NCBI RefSeq assembly: GCF_021602025.1 | Contig: NZ_BQHW01000009.1 | Location: forward strand, 1 to 64,000 | Length of the DNA: 64,000 bases | Direction of reading: 5' to 3' | From: Pseudomonas ceruminis | GTDB taxonomy: Bacteria > Pseudomonadota > Gammaproteobacteria > Pseudomonadales > Pseudomonadaceae | Shown: one piece after another, positions 56,380 through 64,000 of the stretch | How the letters are laid out: every line of letters starts with the position of its first letter | Numbering within the stretch: the first letter of the stretch is position 1 | The notes under the pieces: model-generated | Databases searched by the model: none | Seen by the model: the letters and a program-made list of their open reading frames with translations, nothing else | Told to the model about the DNA's origin: nothing | Made by a program: the position numbers and the translations under genes

Positions 56380-57126
56380 ATGTTTACTGCAAAACTGCTG
56401 CGTCACACCTGCGTCCTGGCTCTGTTGGGCGCCCCGCTGGCCGCGATGGCCGCCCCAAGCACCGACCCTCTGTTCACCTTCGGCCTGCTTGGCTCGTATG
56501 ACAAATTCAAGTTCGAAGGCGGCAGCGACTCCGACAAGGAGCACATGGGCCAAGGCGGCGTCTTCGCCAACTTCGGCAACAAGATGACCGCTGAATCCGG
56601 CTTCATCTACCAGATCGGCGCCGAAGCAAAATACGGCAAGAAGAACGACAACAAGCTCAAGGAAGCCCAGGCCGACCTCGACCTCGGCTGGCGTGCCGCG
56701 CTGGATGCGCGCAACTTCGTCGACGTCATCGTCGGCGGTGGCTACAGCTGGACGCGCTTCGAGCCTGAAATCAACGACCTGGACACCAAGCTGACCTACA
56801 AGTCGCCGTTTGCCAAGGCCGCACTGGGCTACAACCACCAGTTCGACGCCTCGACCCTGCGTGTCGAAGTGGGTGCCCGTCATACCATCGATGGCCGCGC
56901 CCGCCTGAAGGTGGATGACTTCGGCAGCGACACCGTCGACATGAAAGACCGCACCAACCCCTATGCGGAAGTCACGCTGCTGATGAACCAGCAGGGCAAC
57001 CTGCCGATCCAGGCGGGCGTGTACTACACCCGTACCGAGTACAAGATCGACGAAGATTCGCCCGTGGCCGACAACAACAAACTCAAGCGTGACGAGTTTG
57101 GCGTGAAGGTGGGTATGGCCTTCTGA
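56380..57126 (+). CDS. Outer-membrane beta-barrel protein, 248 aa
   Basis: A signal peptide (residues 1-24, cut after AAMA) is followed by alternating amphipathic strands with aromatic girdles (LFTFGLLGSYDKFKFEGG, LDLGWRAALDARNFVDVIVGGGYSW, IQAGVYYTRTEYKI) and a C-terminal Phe (GVKVGMAF), as in 8-12-strand barrels. I cannot assign a named family. It follows the dehydrogenase by about 100 bases and ends with a terminator, so it may be the porin for the pathway. ATG at 56380 is chosen over 56359 because GGAG lies between them. Confidence 0.72.
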   Translation: MFTAKLLRHTCVLALLGAPLAAMAAPSTDPLFTFGLLGSYDKFKFEGGSDSDKEHMGQGGVFANFGNKMTAESGFIYQIGAEAKYGKKNDNKLKEAQADLDLGWRAALDARNFVDVIVGGGYSWTRFEPEINDLDTKLTYKSPFAKAALGYNHQFDASTLRVEVGARHTIDGRARLKVDDFGSDTVDMKDRTNPYAEVTLLMNQQGNLPIQAGVYYTRTEYKIDEDSPVADNNKLKRDEFGVKVGMAF

Positions 57127-57137
57127 TAGCGTCTGGC

Positions 57138-57158
57138 AGCCCCGCCGTTGGCGGGGCT
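57138..57158 (+). terminator. Hairpin terminator after the outer-membrane protein gene
   Basis: AGCCCCGCC and GGCGGGGCT pair perfectly around loop GTT, ending the catabolic cluster. The T-run is short. Confidence 0.75.
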
Positions 57159-57242
57159 TGCACCAACCGACCGTACCGCGTCACGGTCCGCAGCGTCGGC
57201 GCTGCTATACGTGTGTTCCCACCCACTCGATGACTGCCGGGA

Positions 57243-58208
57243 TCAGTGCACCCGCCACAGCTGATCGATCCGCGTCGTATATGAACGGCTCATCATCTCG
57301 CGGCGCATCCCCCAATCGGGGGCATGCGGGACGCTGGCCGTACGCATCGTCCCTCGCCCATACTTACCGTTGATCTCATCCAGCACCGTCATCAGCCGGT
57401 CACAAGCCACCGGCTGCGTGATCGCGAACAGGTCCCCGGAAAACTCTCCCGGCCGCCGCAGGTCCATCAGCAGCACTTCGGCCTTGCTGTAGCGAAAACC
57501 CGGCCGGTAGATCTGCCCCACGGCCTCGCTGGCCGCCCGGGTGAGCAGCAGCGTGTCATTCGTAGGATAGGGCAGCTCAACCAGCGCGCCTTCGGCGTAC
57601 CTGGCTTCCCCCGGATTGAACATGCCTGTGCGAATGCTTACCCGCATGCGCTTGCAGACTGAACCCTGGTCCCGCAGCTTTTCCGCCGCTCGCCCGGTGT
57701 AGGTGGCCACCGCCTGCTTAATCGGCGCCAATTCGGTCAGCCGCTTGCCGAACATCCGACTACAGCAGATCTCCTGCTTCGGCGGTGCGGCCTCCTCAAG
57801 TTCGAGACAAGGAGTGCCGGCGAGCTCCCGAGCGGTCTTCTCGACCACCACACTGAATGTTTGCCGGAGGGTCCATGGGTCGGCCTTGGCCAGGTCCATC
57901 GCCGTGCGAATGCCCATGGCCTCGAGGTGCGCGGTCATCCGTTTACCGATGCCCCACACCTCCTTGACCTGGGTGTTACGCAGTACCCAATCACGCTTGA
58001 ACGGATCGCAGATATCGACCACACCGCCGGTGTGGCTCAGCAGGCGCTTGGCAGTGTGATTAGCCAGCTTCGCCAGCGTCTTGGTGCGGGCGATACCCAC
58101 GCCCACGGGAATGCCGGTGCACCGCAGTACCTTGGCCCGAACATCGCGGCCTAGTTGAGTGAGGTCGCCAGCAATACCAGTGAGGTCCGCGAAGCACTCA
58201 TCGATGTA
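57243..58208 (-). pseudogene. 5'-truncated error-prone DNA polymerase gene (UmuC/RulB)
   Basis: The reading frame gives 321 residues matching UmuC/RulB from the catalytic pair onward: YIDECFADLTG is the first recognisable block, then the helix-hairpin-helix (GIPVGVGIARTKTLAKLANH), little finger and the C-terminal DUF4113 region (GTMRTASVPHAPDWGMRREMMSRSYTTRIDQLWRVH). About 100 N-terminal residues, including the first metal-binding Asp and most of the finger/palm, are absent, and an in-frame stop sits at 58239-58241. The usual YSIDE block reads YIDE, so the break is at this codon. No umuD/rulA partner is present. The product would be inactive. Confidence 0.88.
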
Positions 58209-58536
58209 AAGGAAAGAAGAACAGCCATGGACATGACTTCAGCTCAGACATTCCGCTACTCAATCTCTGATGTCGGATGTCCATAGAAAGAACCTCTTTT
58301 CCAGGAAATTGGGGCTTGAAGTCCATACCTGCGCAATTGCACCCATTTGACCAGTCAATTGCATTGGTACTGACCACCGCGTGCATCCGACTTGGCCAGT
58401 GGGCAGCAGAGACGCAACAGGCAGAAACCGGCCAGGAGCTGCCATTCGTCCAAGTTTCTCGTGCCCCGAAAAACGGGGACAGTGCTCGATAGGAGTACTT
58501 AACAGGGCCGCCTACTGTCGTCTCACCGGAAAGACG
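58209..58536. other. Junction sequence between truncated rulB and the methyltransferase gene
   Basis: These 328 bases carry no supported gene. They contain the break point of the rulB remnant (near 58208), a short GC hairpin CCCCG-AAAAA-CGGGG near 58466-58480, and low similarity to Pseudomonas intergenic spacer sequence. No inverted terminal repeats or integrase gene are visible. Confidence 0.5.
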
Positions 58537-59154
58537 TCAGCCGAGCTTTCTGCAATAGCAGTAGAGGAACTTCTGCACCGTCCCAAACGGCGTATGGTGG
58601 TTTTCCTCAGCCTTCCCCAGCAGCTCAAACTGCGCGCCAAACTCATCGTACAGGGTGTCGGCGCTGTATCGTCTGACAGGCAAACCGCTGCACTGCTCCG
58701 GGCCGTCCTCGGCGAAGGTGCCCACGACCACAAAGCCGCCAGGCTTGACCGCACGCCCCACAGCGTTGAGATAACGCGCTCTGTCTGCGGCATCGGTTAG
58801 AAAATGGAACACAGCGCGGTCATGCCAGAGCGCGAAGCGGTGCTCGGGAAAGTCCACCTGGGTGATATCTGCCTCCAGCCAATGTACGGCGCTGGCGGCG
58901 CCTCCCAGTCGATGACGCGCCACATCGAGCGCGGCGGCCGAAATATCGAGCACGGTCAGGTCGCTGTAATGCGCTGCCAACAAGTCGTCCACCAAGGTCG
59001 AAGCACCGCCGCCGACATCGATGATCGCAGCATCCGCAGCGATACCTGTTTGACGAATCAGCGCGAGGGAGCTGTCTGCATGTGGCTGGTACCAGCTCAC
59101 CGCGTCGGCTGCCTTGTGGGTGTACACGGACTCCCAGTGGGACTTGTCTTGCAT
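58537..59154 (-). CDS. Class I SAM-dependent methyltransferase
   Basis: A 205-residue Rossmann methyltransferase. Motif I is IIDVGGGASTLVDDLL, the acidic end of strand 2 is VLDISAAAL, motif IV is WHDRAVFHFLTD and motif VI is LNAVGRAVKPGGFVVVGTF. The substrate is unknown; related genes are often found with metal or metalloid resistance. There is no good ribosome site before the ATG, and the start lies three bases after the stop of the PadR stub, suggesting translation coupled to that remnant. Confidence 0.85.
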   Translation of the reverse strand: MQDKSHWESVYTHKAADAVSWYQPHADSSLALIRQTGIAADAAIIDVGGGASTLVDDLLAAHYSDLTVLDISAAALDVARHRLGGAASAVHWLEADITQVDFPEHRFALWHDRAVFHFLTDAADRARYLNAVGRAVKPGGFVVVGTFAEDGPEQCSGLPVRRYSADTLYDEFGAQFELLGKAEENHHTPFGTVQKFLYCYCRKLG

Positions 59155-59157
59155 CGC

Positions 59158-59271
59158 TTAGCCGTGGTGTCGCAACTCTTCGATGATGGCCAGCCCGAAA
59201 ATGGGAGCCTCAGCGGCGTGGTGCAGGATGTGCAGGCGTATCAACCCGCCATAGAGGTCTTTGTCGGTCAC
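59158..59271 (-). pseudogene. PadR-family regulator stub (37 aa) between chrA and the methyltransferase
   Basis: A GTG start with GAGGCGG upstream, 10 bases after chrA, opens a frame reading VTDKDLYGGLIRLHILHHAA... FGLAIIEELRHHG and then TAA. This is the N-terminal helix and first half of the winged helix of PadR regulators found with chromate transporters, where the sequence would continue HGYKLSAGTLYP. The rest is absent and the methyltransferase begins directly after. Repressor function is therefore lost. Confidence 0.75.
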
Positions 59272-59281
59272 TCGCCGCCTC

Positions 59282-60487
59282 TCACAGGGCAATGCTCAAC
59301 AACCCGCCCAGGATACCGCTGCCGAGCACGACCAGCCACGGCGGCAGCTTCCAGAACATCAACGCCACCAGTGCCACGAGGGCCAGGCCAAAGTCTTTCG
59401 GGCCATGAATCGCACTGGTCCATACCGGCTGGTAGAGAGCGGCCAGCAGCAGGCCGACCACGGCCGCATTGATGCCCAGCAGTGCAGCCTGCGTGCGCAG
59501 GTTACGGCGCAGGTGTTCCCAGAACGGCAAGGCCCCCACCACAAGCAGGAAAGACGGCGCAAAGATCGCCAGAAGGCAGATCAGGCCGCCAAGCCAGCCA
59601 GTGGGTGCTTGGTTCATCGAGGCGCCGAGAAAGGCTGCGAAGGTGAACAGCGGACCCGGCACGGCCTGCGCCGCGCCATAGCCCGCAAGGAATGCGTCGT
59701 TGTCGACCCAGTCTGTTGGTACGACCTCAGCTTGCAACAGCGGCAGTACGACATGCCCGCCACCGAATACCAGCGAACCGGAGCGGTAGAAGGCATCCAC
59801 CATCGCCAATGTCTGGTTCGGGAACACAGCTGTCAGCAACGGCAGCCCCAGCAGCAGGGCAAAGAACAGGGCCAGCCAGAACAAGCCAACGCGACGTCGC
59901 ACGCTGATCGGTAGTGGATCATGGGCCTCGCCCTGCTGTGGTTTGAACAGCAGCAGGCCGACGATGGCGGCAAGGATGATGACACTCACTTGCCCCCAGG
60001 CAGAGGGTACGAGCAGCACGAAGCAGGTCGCCGCCGCCATGATGGAAATACGCGGTGCATCAGGACACAGATTGCGCGCCATGCCCCAGACCGCCTGGGC
60101 GACCACCGCCACGGCCACCACCTTCAAACCGTGCAGCACGCCAGCAGGCATGGCATCACCATAACTGGCGATGCCGAGTGCGAAGAAGATCAGGGCAATT
60201 GCGGAAGGCAAGGTGAAGCCCAGCCACGCGGCCAGCGCGCCGCGATAGCCAGAGCGCGACAGACCGAGCGCGATACCGACCTGGCTGCTGGCCGGCCCTG
60301 GCAGAAACTGGCAAAGGGCAACCAGATCCGCATAGCTGCGCTCGCTCAACCATTGTCGGCGCACCACGAACTCATCGCGGAAATAGCCCAGGTGAGCGAT
60401 TGGGCCGCCGAAGGAGGTCAGCCCTAGGCGAAGGAATATCAGAAATACAGCCCAGGGGCGGCGGTCGGTCTTGAGGGGATCGGTCAT
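59282..60487 (-). CDS. chrA: Chromate transporter ChrA (long, two CHR domains)
   Basis: A 401-residue membrane protein with two homologous halves. The N-half motif is FGGPIAHLGYFRDEFV with QFLPGPASSQVGIALG; the C-half shows VFGGGHVVLPLLQ and AVPGPLFTFAAFLG. Such proteins expel chromate using the proton gradient. ATG at 60487 is chosen from the family start; an alternative TTG 12 codons upstream exists. A PadR stub follows, so its normal regulator appears lost. Confidence 0.9.
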   Translation of the reverse strand: MTDPLKTDRRPWAVFLIFLRLGLTSFGGPIAHLGYFRDEFVVRRQWLSERSYADLVALCQFLPGPASSQVGIALGLSRSGYRGALAAWLGFTLPSAIALIFFALGIASYGDAMPAGVLHGLKVVAVAVVAQAVWGMARNLCPDAPRISIMAAATCFVLLVPSAWGQVSVIILAAIVGLLLFKPQQGEAHDPLPISVRRRVGLFWLALFFALLLGLPLLTAVFPNQTLAMVDAFYRSGSLVFGGGHVVLPLLQAEVVPTDWVDNDAFLAGYGAAQAVPGPLFTFAAFLGASMNQAPTGWLGGLICLLAIFAPSFLLVVGALPFWEHLRRNLRTQAALLGINAAVVGLLLAALYQPVWTSAIHGPKDFGLALVALVALMFWKLPPWLVVLGSGILGGLLSIAL

Positions 60488-60775
60488 GGTCGTTGGGTCA
60501 AGAGTGACAAGATGAGCCAACAATAATCGAAAATCGTTAACGAAATACGACCATTGAAATCAGTGCTGCCAACTGCGCATGGCCTGTACTCCTCCACCTA
60601 CAAGACACAGAAATATTTCCAGCGGTTGCCCCCCATTTGTCTGCCGAGCCCTGAACAGTCGGAACCATTTTCTGTGGTTGAGAAGCAGTAAAAAGCCGTC
60701 ACCAGCTGCCTGTCGGAACAGGCAGCAAATGAGGGAAATTGGCCCGCGCCTTCGGGCGCGCTCCCCGGCACCGAC
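60488..60775 (-). other. Intergenic region between chrA and the universal stress gene
   Basis: No gene is supported. It should contain the chrA promoter; the stretch near 60525-60550 is A/T-rich (AATAATCGAAAATCGTTAACG). Two hairpins lie at the stress-gene end. Confidence 0.55.
60705..60726 (-). terminator. Probable terminator of the sulP-usp operon
   Basis: GCTGCCTGT and ACAGGCAGC form a nine-bp stem with a four-base loop; on the minus strand a TTTTT run follows about ten bases later. A second UUCG-loop hairpin (CGCGCC-TTCG-GGCGCG) sits at 60745-60760. Confidence 0.6.
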
Positions 60776-61627
60776 CTAGCGCAACAGAAGCAACGGAGTG
60801 GTAGTAGTGCGCAGCATGTGGGCAGTGGTGCTCCCCACCAGGAATTGCCGGATTCGAGAATGCCCGTAGGCGCCCATCACGAGCAGATCAACACCGTGCT
60901 CTTCTTGGTAGGCATGCAGTGCGGGCTCAACCTCCCCAGTTCGGATGGCCGTATGTACCTTGTGCCCTGCCGAGGCCAGTATTGAACAGGCCGCCTCCAT
61001 CTGCGCCGAGTTCTCCATCGTCTCGGTTCCGACCATCACCAGATGGATAGGCAGTCCTTTCAGCAAAGGGCTTGCAGCCAGCATTTCTACTCTCTTGCGC
61101 GTGGTGGCGCCGCCATCGAAGGCCAGCATCGCGCTTTCCGGCTGCTTGAAGCGGGTCGGCGTCACCAGTAAAGGGCGGCGCATGATGCGAATGACACTTT
61201 CCAACTGGCTGCCGACGTGCAGTTCGGCACCGTCACTGGACTCGCCCTGGCGACCGATCACCAGCAGGCGGATGTCATTTCCAAGCTCGCGCAGGCTTTC
61301 CAGAAGATCGCCATGGCGCTGCCTGGTTTCTGGCGAACTCACGCCGTCGGCGATGGCCCGCTCCTTCGCGGCAGCGAGCATGACGAGGCCTTGTTCCAGA
61401 GCCAGCTTGTTGCGTTGCTCGTCCAACGCGGCGAGTTCATCCAGCAGATGCTCTCGACTGCCCAAACCGATGTTGCCGCTCAAATCGGCGGACACCGGAT
61501 ACTGGCGTTGATCCAATACGTGCAGGAAGGTGAGCGGGGCATTCAGGCGCTGGCTGGCCCAGGCCGCATAGTCGCAAACAGCAGGGGCGCAGGCGGAGCC
61601 GTCAATGCAAGCGGTAACGTAGGTCAT
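60776..61627 (-). CDS. Universal stress protein, tandem UspA domains
   Basis: A 283-residue cytoplasmic protein with two UspA domains (about 1-145 and 150-283). The second domain ends in the ATP-binding type motif LVMGAYGHSRIRQFLVGSTTAHMLR; the first has LLVIGRQGESSDGAELHVGSQLESVIR. It lies 14 bases after the SulP gene and is cotranscribed with it, a common pairing in bacteria that suggests a role in controlling or supporting the transporter. Confidence 0.9.
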   Translation of the reverse strand: MTYVTACIDGSACAPAVCDYAAWASQRLNAPLTFLHVLDQRQYPVSADLSGNIGLGSREHLLDELAALDEQRNKLALEQGLVMLAAAKERAIADGVSSPETRQRHGDLLESLRELGNDIRLLVIGRQGESSDGAELHVGSQLESVIRIMRRPLLVTPTRFKQPESAMLAFDGGATTRKRVEMLAASPLLKGLPIHLVMVGTETMENSAQMEAACSILASAGHKVHTAIRTGEVEPALHAYQEEHGVDLLVMGAYGHSRIRQFLVGSTTAHMLRTTTTPLLLLR

Positions 61628-61641
61628 CGTTGTTCTCCCTG

Positions 61642-63129
61642 TCAGTGGCCCATGAGTTGGTCGATGGCATCGGGTTTGTCGTGCACACCAAAACGGTCGA
61701 CGATAGTGGCGCTGGCCTCATTCAGACCCAGCACCTCGACCTCGGTGCCTTCGCGGCGCAGCTTGACCACCACCTTGTCCAGAGCAGCGACGGCAGTGAT
61801 ATCCCAGAAGTGAGCGCGACTCAGGTCGATGGTCACCTTGCTAATCGCTTCCTTGAAATCGAACGCCGCAACGAACTTGTCGGCCGAGCTGAAGAACACT
61901 TGGCCAATCACCTTATAAATTCGATGATCAGCGGCTTCATTCAACTCTGAGCTGATCGCCATGTAATGACCGACCTTGTTGGCGAAGAACATCGCAGCCA
62001 GCAGAACCCCAACCAGAACGCCATAGGCGAGGTTGTGGGTGAAGACCACCACGACCACGGTTGCCACCATCACGATGTTGGTGGAAAGCGGGAATTTGCG
62101 CAGATTGCGCAGCGAGTCCCAGCTGAAGGTACCGATGGACACCATGATCATCACCGCCACCAGCGCGGCCATGGGAATCTGGCTGACCCAGTCGCTGAGA
62201 AACACCACCATCAATAGCAGCACGACGCCCGCGATCAAGGTGGACAGGCGGGTTCGGCCACCGGATTTCACGTTGATCACCGACTGTCCGATCATGGCGC
62301 AACCGGCCATGCCGCCCATGAGGCCCGAAGCGATGTTGGCCACGCCTTGGCCTTTGCACTCGCGGTTCTTGTCGCTGGTGGTATCGGTCAGGTCATCGAC
62401 GATGGTCGCGGTCATCATCGACTCCAGCAGACCAACCACAGCCAGTGCTGCCGAGTAAGGGAAGATGATCGCCAGGGTCTCGAAGGTCAGTGGCACGTCA
62501 GGCCACAGGAAGATGGGGAGCGTATCCGGCAGTTGGCCCATGTCGCCGACGGTGCGGATATCCAGCCCGAGATAGATGGCAACTGCGGTCAAGACCAGGA
62601 TGCACACCAACGGTGAGGGAATCACCTTGCCGAGCTTGGGTACATAGGGAAACAGGTAGATGATACCGAGGCCCGCAGCCGTCATGGCGTAAACGTGCCA
62701 GGTGACATTGGTCAGTTCAGGTAGCTGTGCCATGAAGATCAGAATCGCCAGCGCGTTGACAAATCCGGTCACCACCGAACGAGACACGAAGCGCATCAAC
62801 GAGCCGAGCTTCAGGTACCCGGCGGCGATCTGAAGCACGCCACACAGCAGCGTGGCTGCCAGCAGGTACTCCAGGCCATGGTTCTTGACCAGGGTCACCA
62901 TCAGCAGCGCCATTGCCCCGGTCGCCGCCGAAATCATGCCGGGTCGACCGCCAACGAAAGCGATCACAACGGCGATACAGAACGACGCATACAGGCCGAC
63001 CTTGGGATCGACACCCGCGATGATGGAAAAGGCGATGGCCTCCGGAATCAGCGCAAGCGCTACGACGAGACCGGCGAGCACATCGCCTCTCAGGTTCGAA
63101 AACCAATTCTGTTTGATTGTCTGCAACAT
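61642..63129 (-). CDS. SulP family anion transporter with STAS domain
   Basis: A 495-residue membrane protein of the SLC26/SulP class with about 12-14 helices and a C-terminal STAS domain (about 390-490). Signatures are [43 protein letters not shown] and [28 protein letters not shown]. Substrates in the family include sulfate and bicarbonate; the group paired with UspA proteins is not well characterised. ATG at 63129 gives MLQTIKQNW; the frame also allows TTG four codons upstream. Confidence 0.9.
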   Translation of the reverse strand: MLQTIKQNWFSNLRGDVLAGLVVALALIPEAIAFSIIAGVDPKVGLYASFCIAVVIAFVGGRPGMISAATGAMALLMVTLVKNHGLEYLLAATLLCGVLQIAAGYLKLGSLMRFVSRSVVTGFVNALAILIFMAQLPELTNVTWHVYAMTAAGLGIIYLFPYVPKLGKVIPSPLVCILVLTAVAIYLGLDIRTVGDMGQLPDTLPIFLWPDVPLTFETLAIIFPYSAALAVVGLLESMMTATIVDDLTDTTSDKNRECKGQGVANIASGLMGGMAGCAMIGQSVINVKSGGRTRLSTLIAGVVLLLMVVFLSDWVSQIPMAALVAVMIMVSIGTFSWDSLRNLRKFPLSTNIVMVATVVVVVFTHNLAYGVLVGVLLAAMFFANKVGHYMAISSELNEAADHRIYKVIGQVFFSSADKFVAAFDFKEAISKVTIDLSRAHFWDITAVAALDKVVVKLRREGTEVEVLGLNEASATIVDRFGVHDKPDAIDQLMGH

Positions 63130-63857
63130 CAGTAAATCCAAGGCAATGGACGCGACAGCACGATGCCAGGACGGCGTGCAGGAAGCGTCAGGTTCAAGTT
63201 GTAGGAGTCACGTGGCGCCGTGTGGAACGGCAGATTTGCTACAGGCGCAGCAAGACGAATCAGTCGGTAAGCCGAGCTGACTCAGGGAGGGGGCTATGCG
63301 TTATGGCGGCGTAGGCAGCCAGGCAGAGATTTTCGAGACGATCATGCTGTCAGGTATTGAGCAGTCAGAGCAGGAAAGAGCGCAGACCATATCACGGTGA
63401 GCCCAGTCTTGCGACACTAGGGCAAAAGTTAGAGCCTGAAAATTGCGCTATGGCGATAACTGCTCTTGGCTGTTCTCTGACGGTCGTGACAGTGACACGC
63501 CCTGGTCAAGTTGAACGCAATCCGTGGTCAACGCCAACCCAAATTGGTGGTCAAGAGGAGTGCAATTTCGCACATACCTGAGGACTGCTCACCACATCGC
63601 TTGCGTCGGTAGTAGCTTCCGCACTTTCCCCGTCTCTCACCGCTAAACAGCGCTTTCCGGTAGCGGACTTTAGAGCGGCTTGATACTGGTCAGCATGCAG
63701 AAATTCTGCCCGTGTAGCGTCACGACCGGACAAGCCACTAGGGTGGCGGTCAGGGAAGGCAGGCAAACGGAACACGGCGAAGCACCTCGAAGGCGCTGGC
63801 CACTTGCCATCCAACTGGGCGCGGCCTTTAATCGGCGGATCTGGAAAGGAGACGGAT
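63130..63857. other. 728-base region without a recognisable intact gene
   Basis: The left part should hold the sulP promoter. From 63503 to 63554 three TGGTCAA repeats occur (listed separately). On the minus strand an open frame covers 63551-63973; its C-terminal half (DRHPSGLSGRDATRAEFLHAD) looks protein-like, but I cannot assign a family and it overlaps the start of the gene at 63858. No tRNA or attachment site is recognised. Confidence 0.45.
63503..63554. repeat. Three TGGTCAA direct repeats, possible IS21-type end
   Basis: TGGTCAA occurs at 63503-63509, 63525-63531 and 63548-63554, spaced 22 and 23 bases. Regular GTGGTCA repeats near 20-bp spacing are a feature I associate with the ends of some IS21-family elements. 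No istA/istB gene is present in the window, so this would be a solo remnant or a coincidental operator array. Confidence 0.35.
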
Positions 63858-64000
63858 ATGCCATTGTTGGACGAGATTATTGGGTGGGCCGGCGGACTCA
63901 GACCCTGGCAGCAGGAAGCACTGCGCCGGATATTTGCCCGGGCCGAACTAACCCAAGATGACATCGAGACCATTCTGCGAATGGTTCGCGAGCAAGAACG
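63858..64000 (+). CDS. Start of an unidentified gene, possibly an AAA-type ATPase (cut by the window edge)
   Basis: Forty-seven codons are visible: MPLLDEIIGWAGGLRPWQQ... followed by EALRRIFARAELTQDDIETI. AAAGGAGACGGAT directly upstream is a good ribosome site. An N-terminus of the type W-Q-x-x-A-L-R-R followed by an L-T-x-x-D-I stretch reminds me of large AAA ATPases found in phage-defence loci, but no ATP-binding motif is in the window. It lies in the disturbed rulB-associated segment. Confidence 0.55.
   Translation, partial: MPLLDEIIGWAGGLRPWQQEALRRIFARAELTQDDIETILRMVREQE

Noticed and set aside
58198-58386. 62-codon minus-strand frame crossing the rulB breakpoint
   Set aside because: It reads through the rulB remnant in the wrong frame and resembles no protein.
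58497-58503. ACTTAAC, matching the RYYYAAC core of integron attC sites
   Set aside because: A single seven-base degenerate match is expected by chance, and no partner site with the required symmetry was seen.
63551-63973. 140-codon minus-strand frame overlapping the edge gene
   Set aside because: No ribosome site at its start and a Ser/Pro-rich N-terminus that is antisense to the better supported edge gene; only the C-terminal half looks protein-like, not enough for a gene call.

Overview
The window is chromosomal DNA from a fluorescent-group Pseudomonas, most likely of the Pseudomonas putida group. The evidence is the high GC content, the tig-clpP-clpX-lon-hupB-ppiD block, the tesA/ABC-exporter/greB neighbourhood, and protein sequences that read like P. 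putida orthologues. This is recognition from memory, not a database search.

Layout. (1) 1-13.4 kb is conserved core: a partial L,D-transpeptidase, tesA divergent from a YbbA/YbbP-type ABC exporter, greB, a MltF-like lytic transglycosylase, tatD, a chemoreceptor preceded by a perfect Anr/FNR box, a thioesterase, a CHAD protein and a patatin-like phospholipase. (2) 13.4-22 kb is the protein-quality-control block on the minus strand (ppiD, hupB, lon, clpX, clpP, tig), with a sigma32-like promoter before lon. (3) 22-25.4 kb holds two small genes, five tRNA genes (Arg-His-Leu-His-Leu in transcription order, containing a segmental His-Leu duplication) and folD. (4) 25.4-36 kb is accessory metabolism: a dicarboxylate symporter with two GntR regulators and probable operators, an unknown lipoprotein, a PACE exporter with a divergent LysR regulator, a dCache chemoreceptor, RidA, a TauE/SafE exporter, a degenerate histidine phosphatase and a heme oxygenase. 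(5) 36-44 kb is iron acquisition: a FepA/PfeA-type TonB receptor under a probable Fur box, followed by a translationally coupled DUF3649-PepSY-DUF3325 module (ferric-siderophore reduction), then an MFS carrier and an SbmA/YddA-type ABC protein. (6) 44-49 kb is an NAD-dependent molybdenum formate dehydrogenase operon, fdsG-fdsB-fdsA-fdsD, without fdhD. (7) 49.5-57.1 kb has cptA (phosphoethanolamine transferase) and a catabolic cluster: GntR(UTRA) divergent from a two-subunit UxaA/SuyAB-type lyase, a dicarboxylate symporter, an Ldh-family dehydrogenase and an outer-membrane protein.

(8) 57.2-64 kb is the most disturbed part and looks like an insertion or recombination zone. It holds a 5'-truncated UmuC/RulB error-prone polymerase gene, a SAM methyltransferase abutting a 37-codon PadR regulator stub, a chromate transporter, a universal stress protein/SulP transporter operon, a repeat set that may be an IS21-type end, and at the very edge the start of a gene whose N-terminus vaguely resembles AAA ATPases of phage-defence type.

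The best candidates for under-described biology are the SuyAB/ComC-like cluster at 51.3-57.1 kb and the rulB-associated accessory segment that continues past the right edge. I did not find a CRISPR array, a complete insertion sequence, an integrase gene or an rRNA gene.
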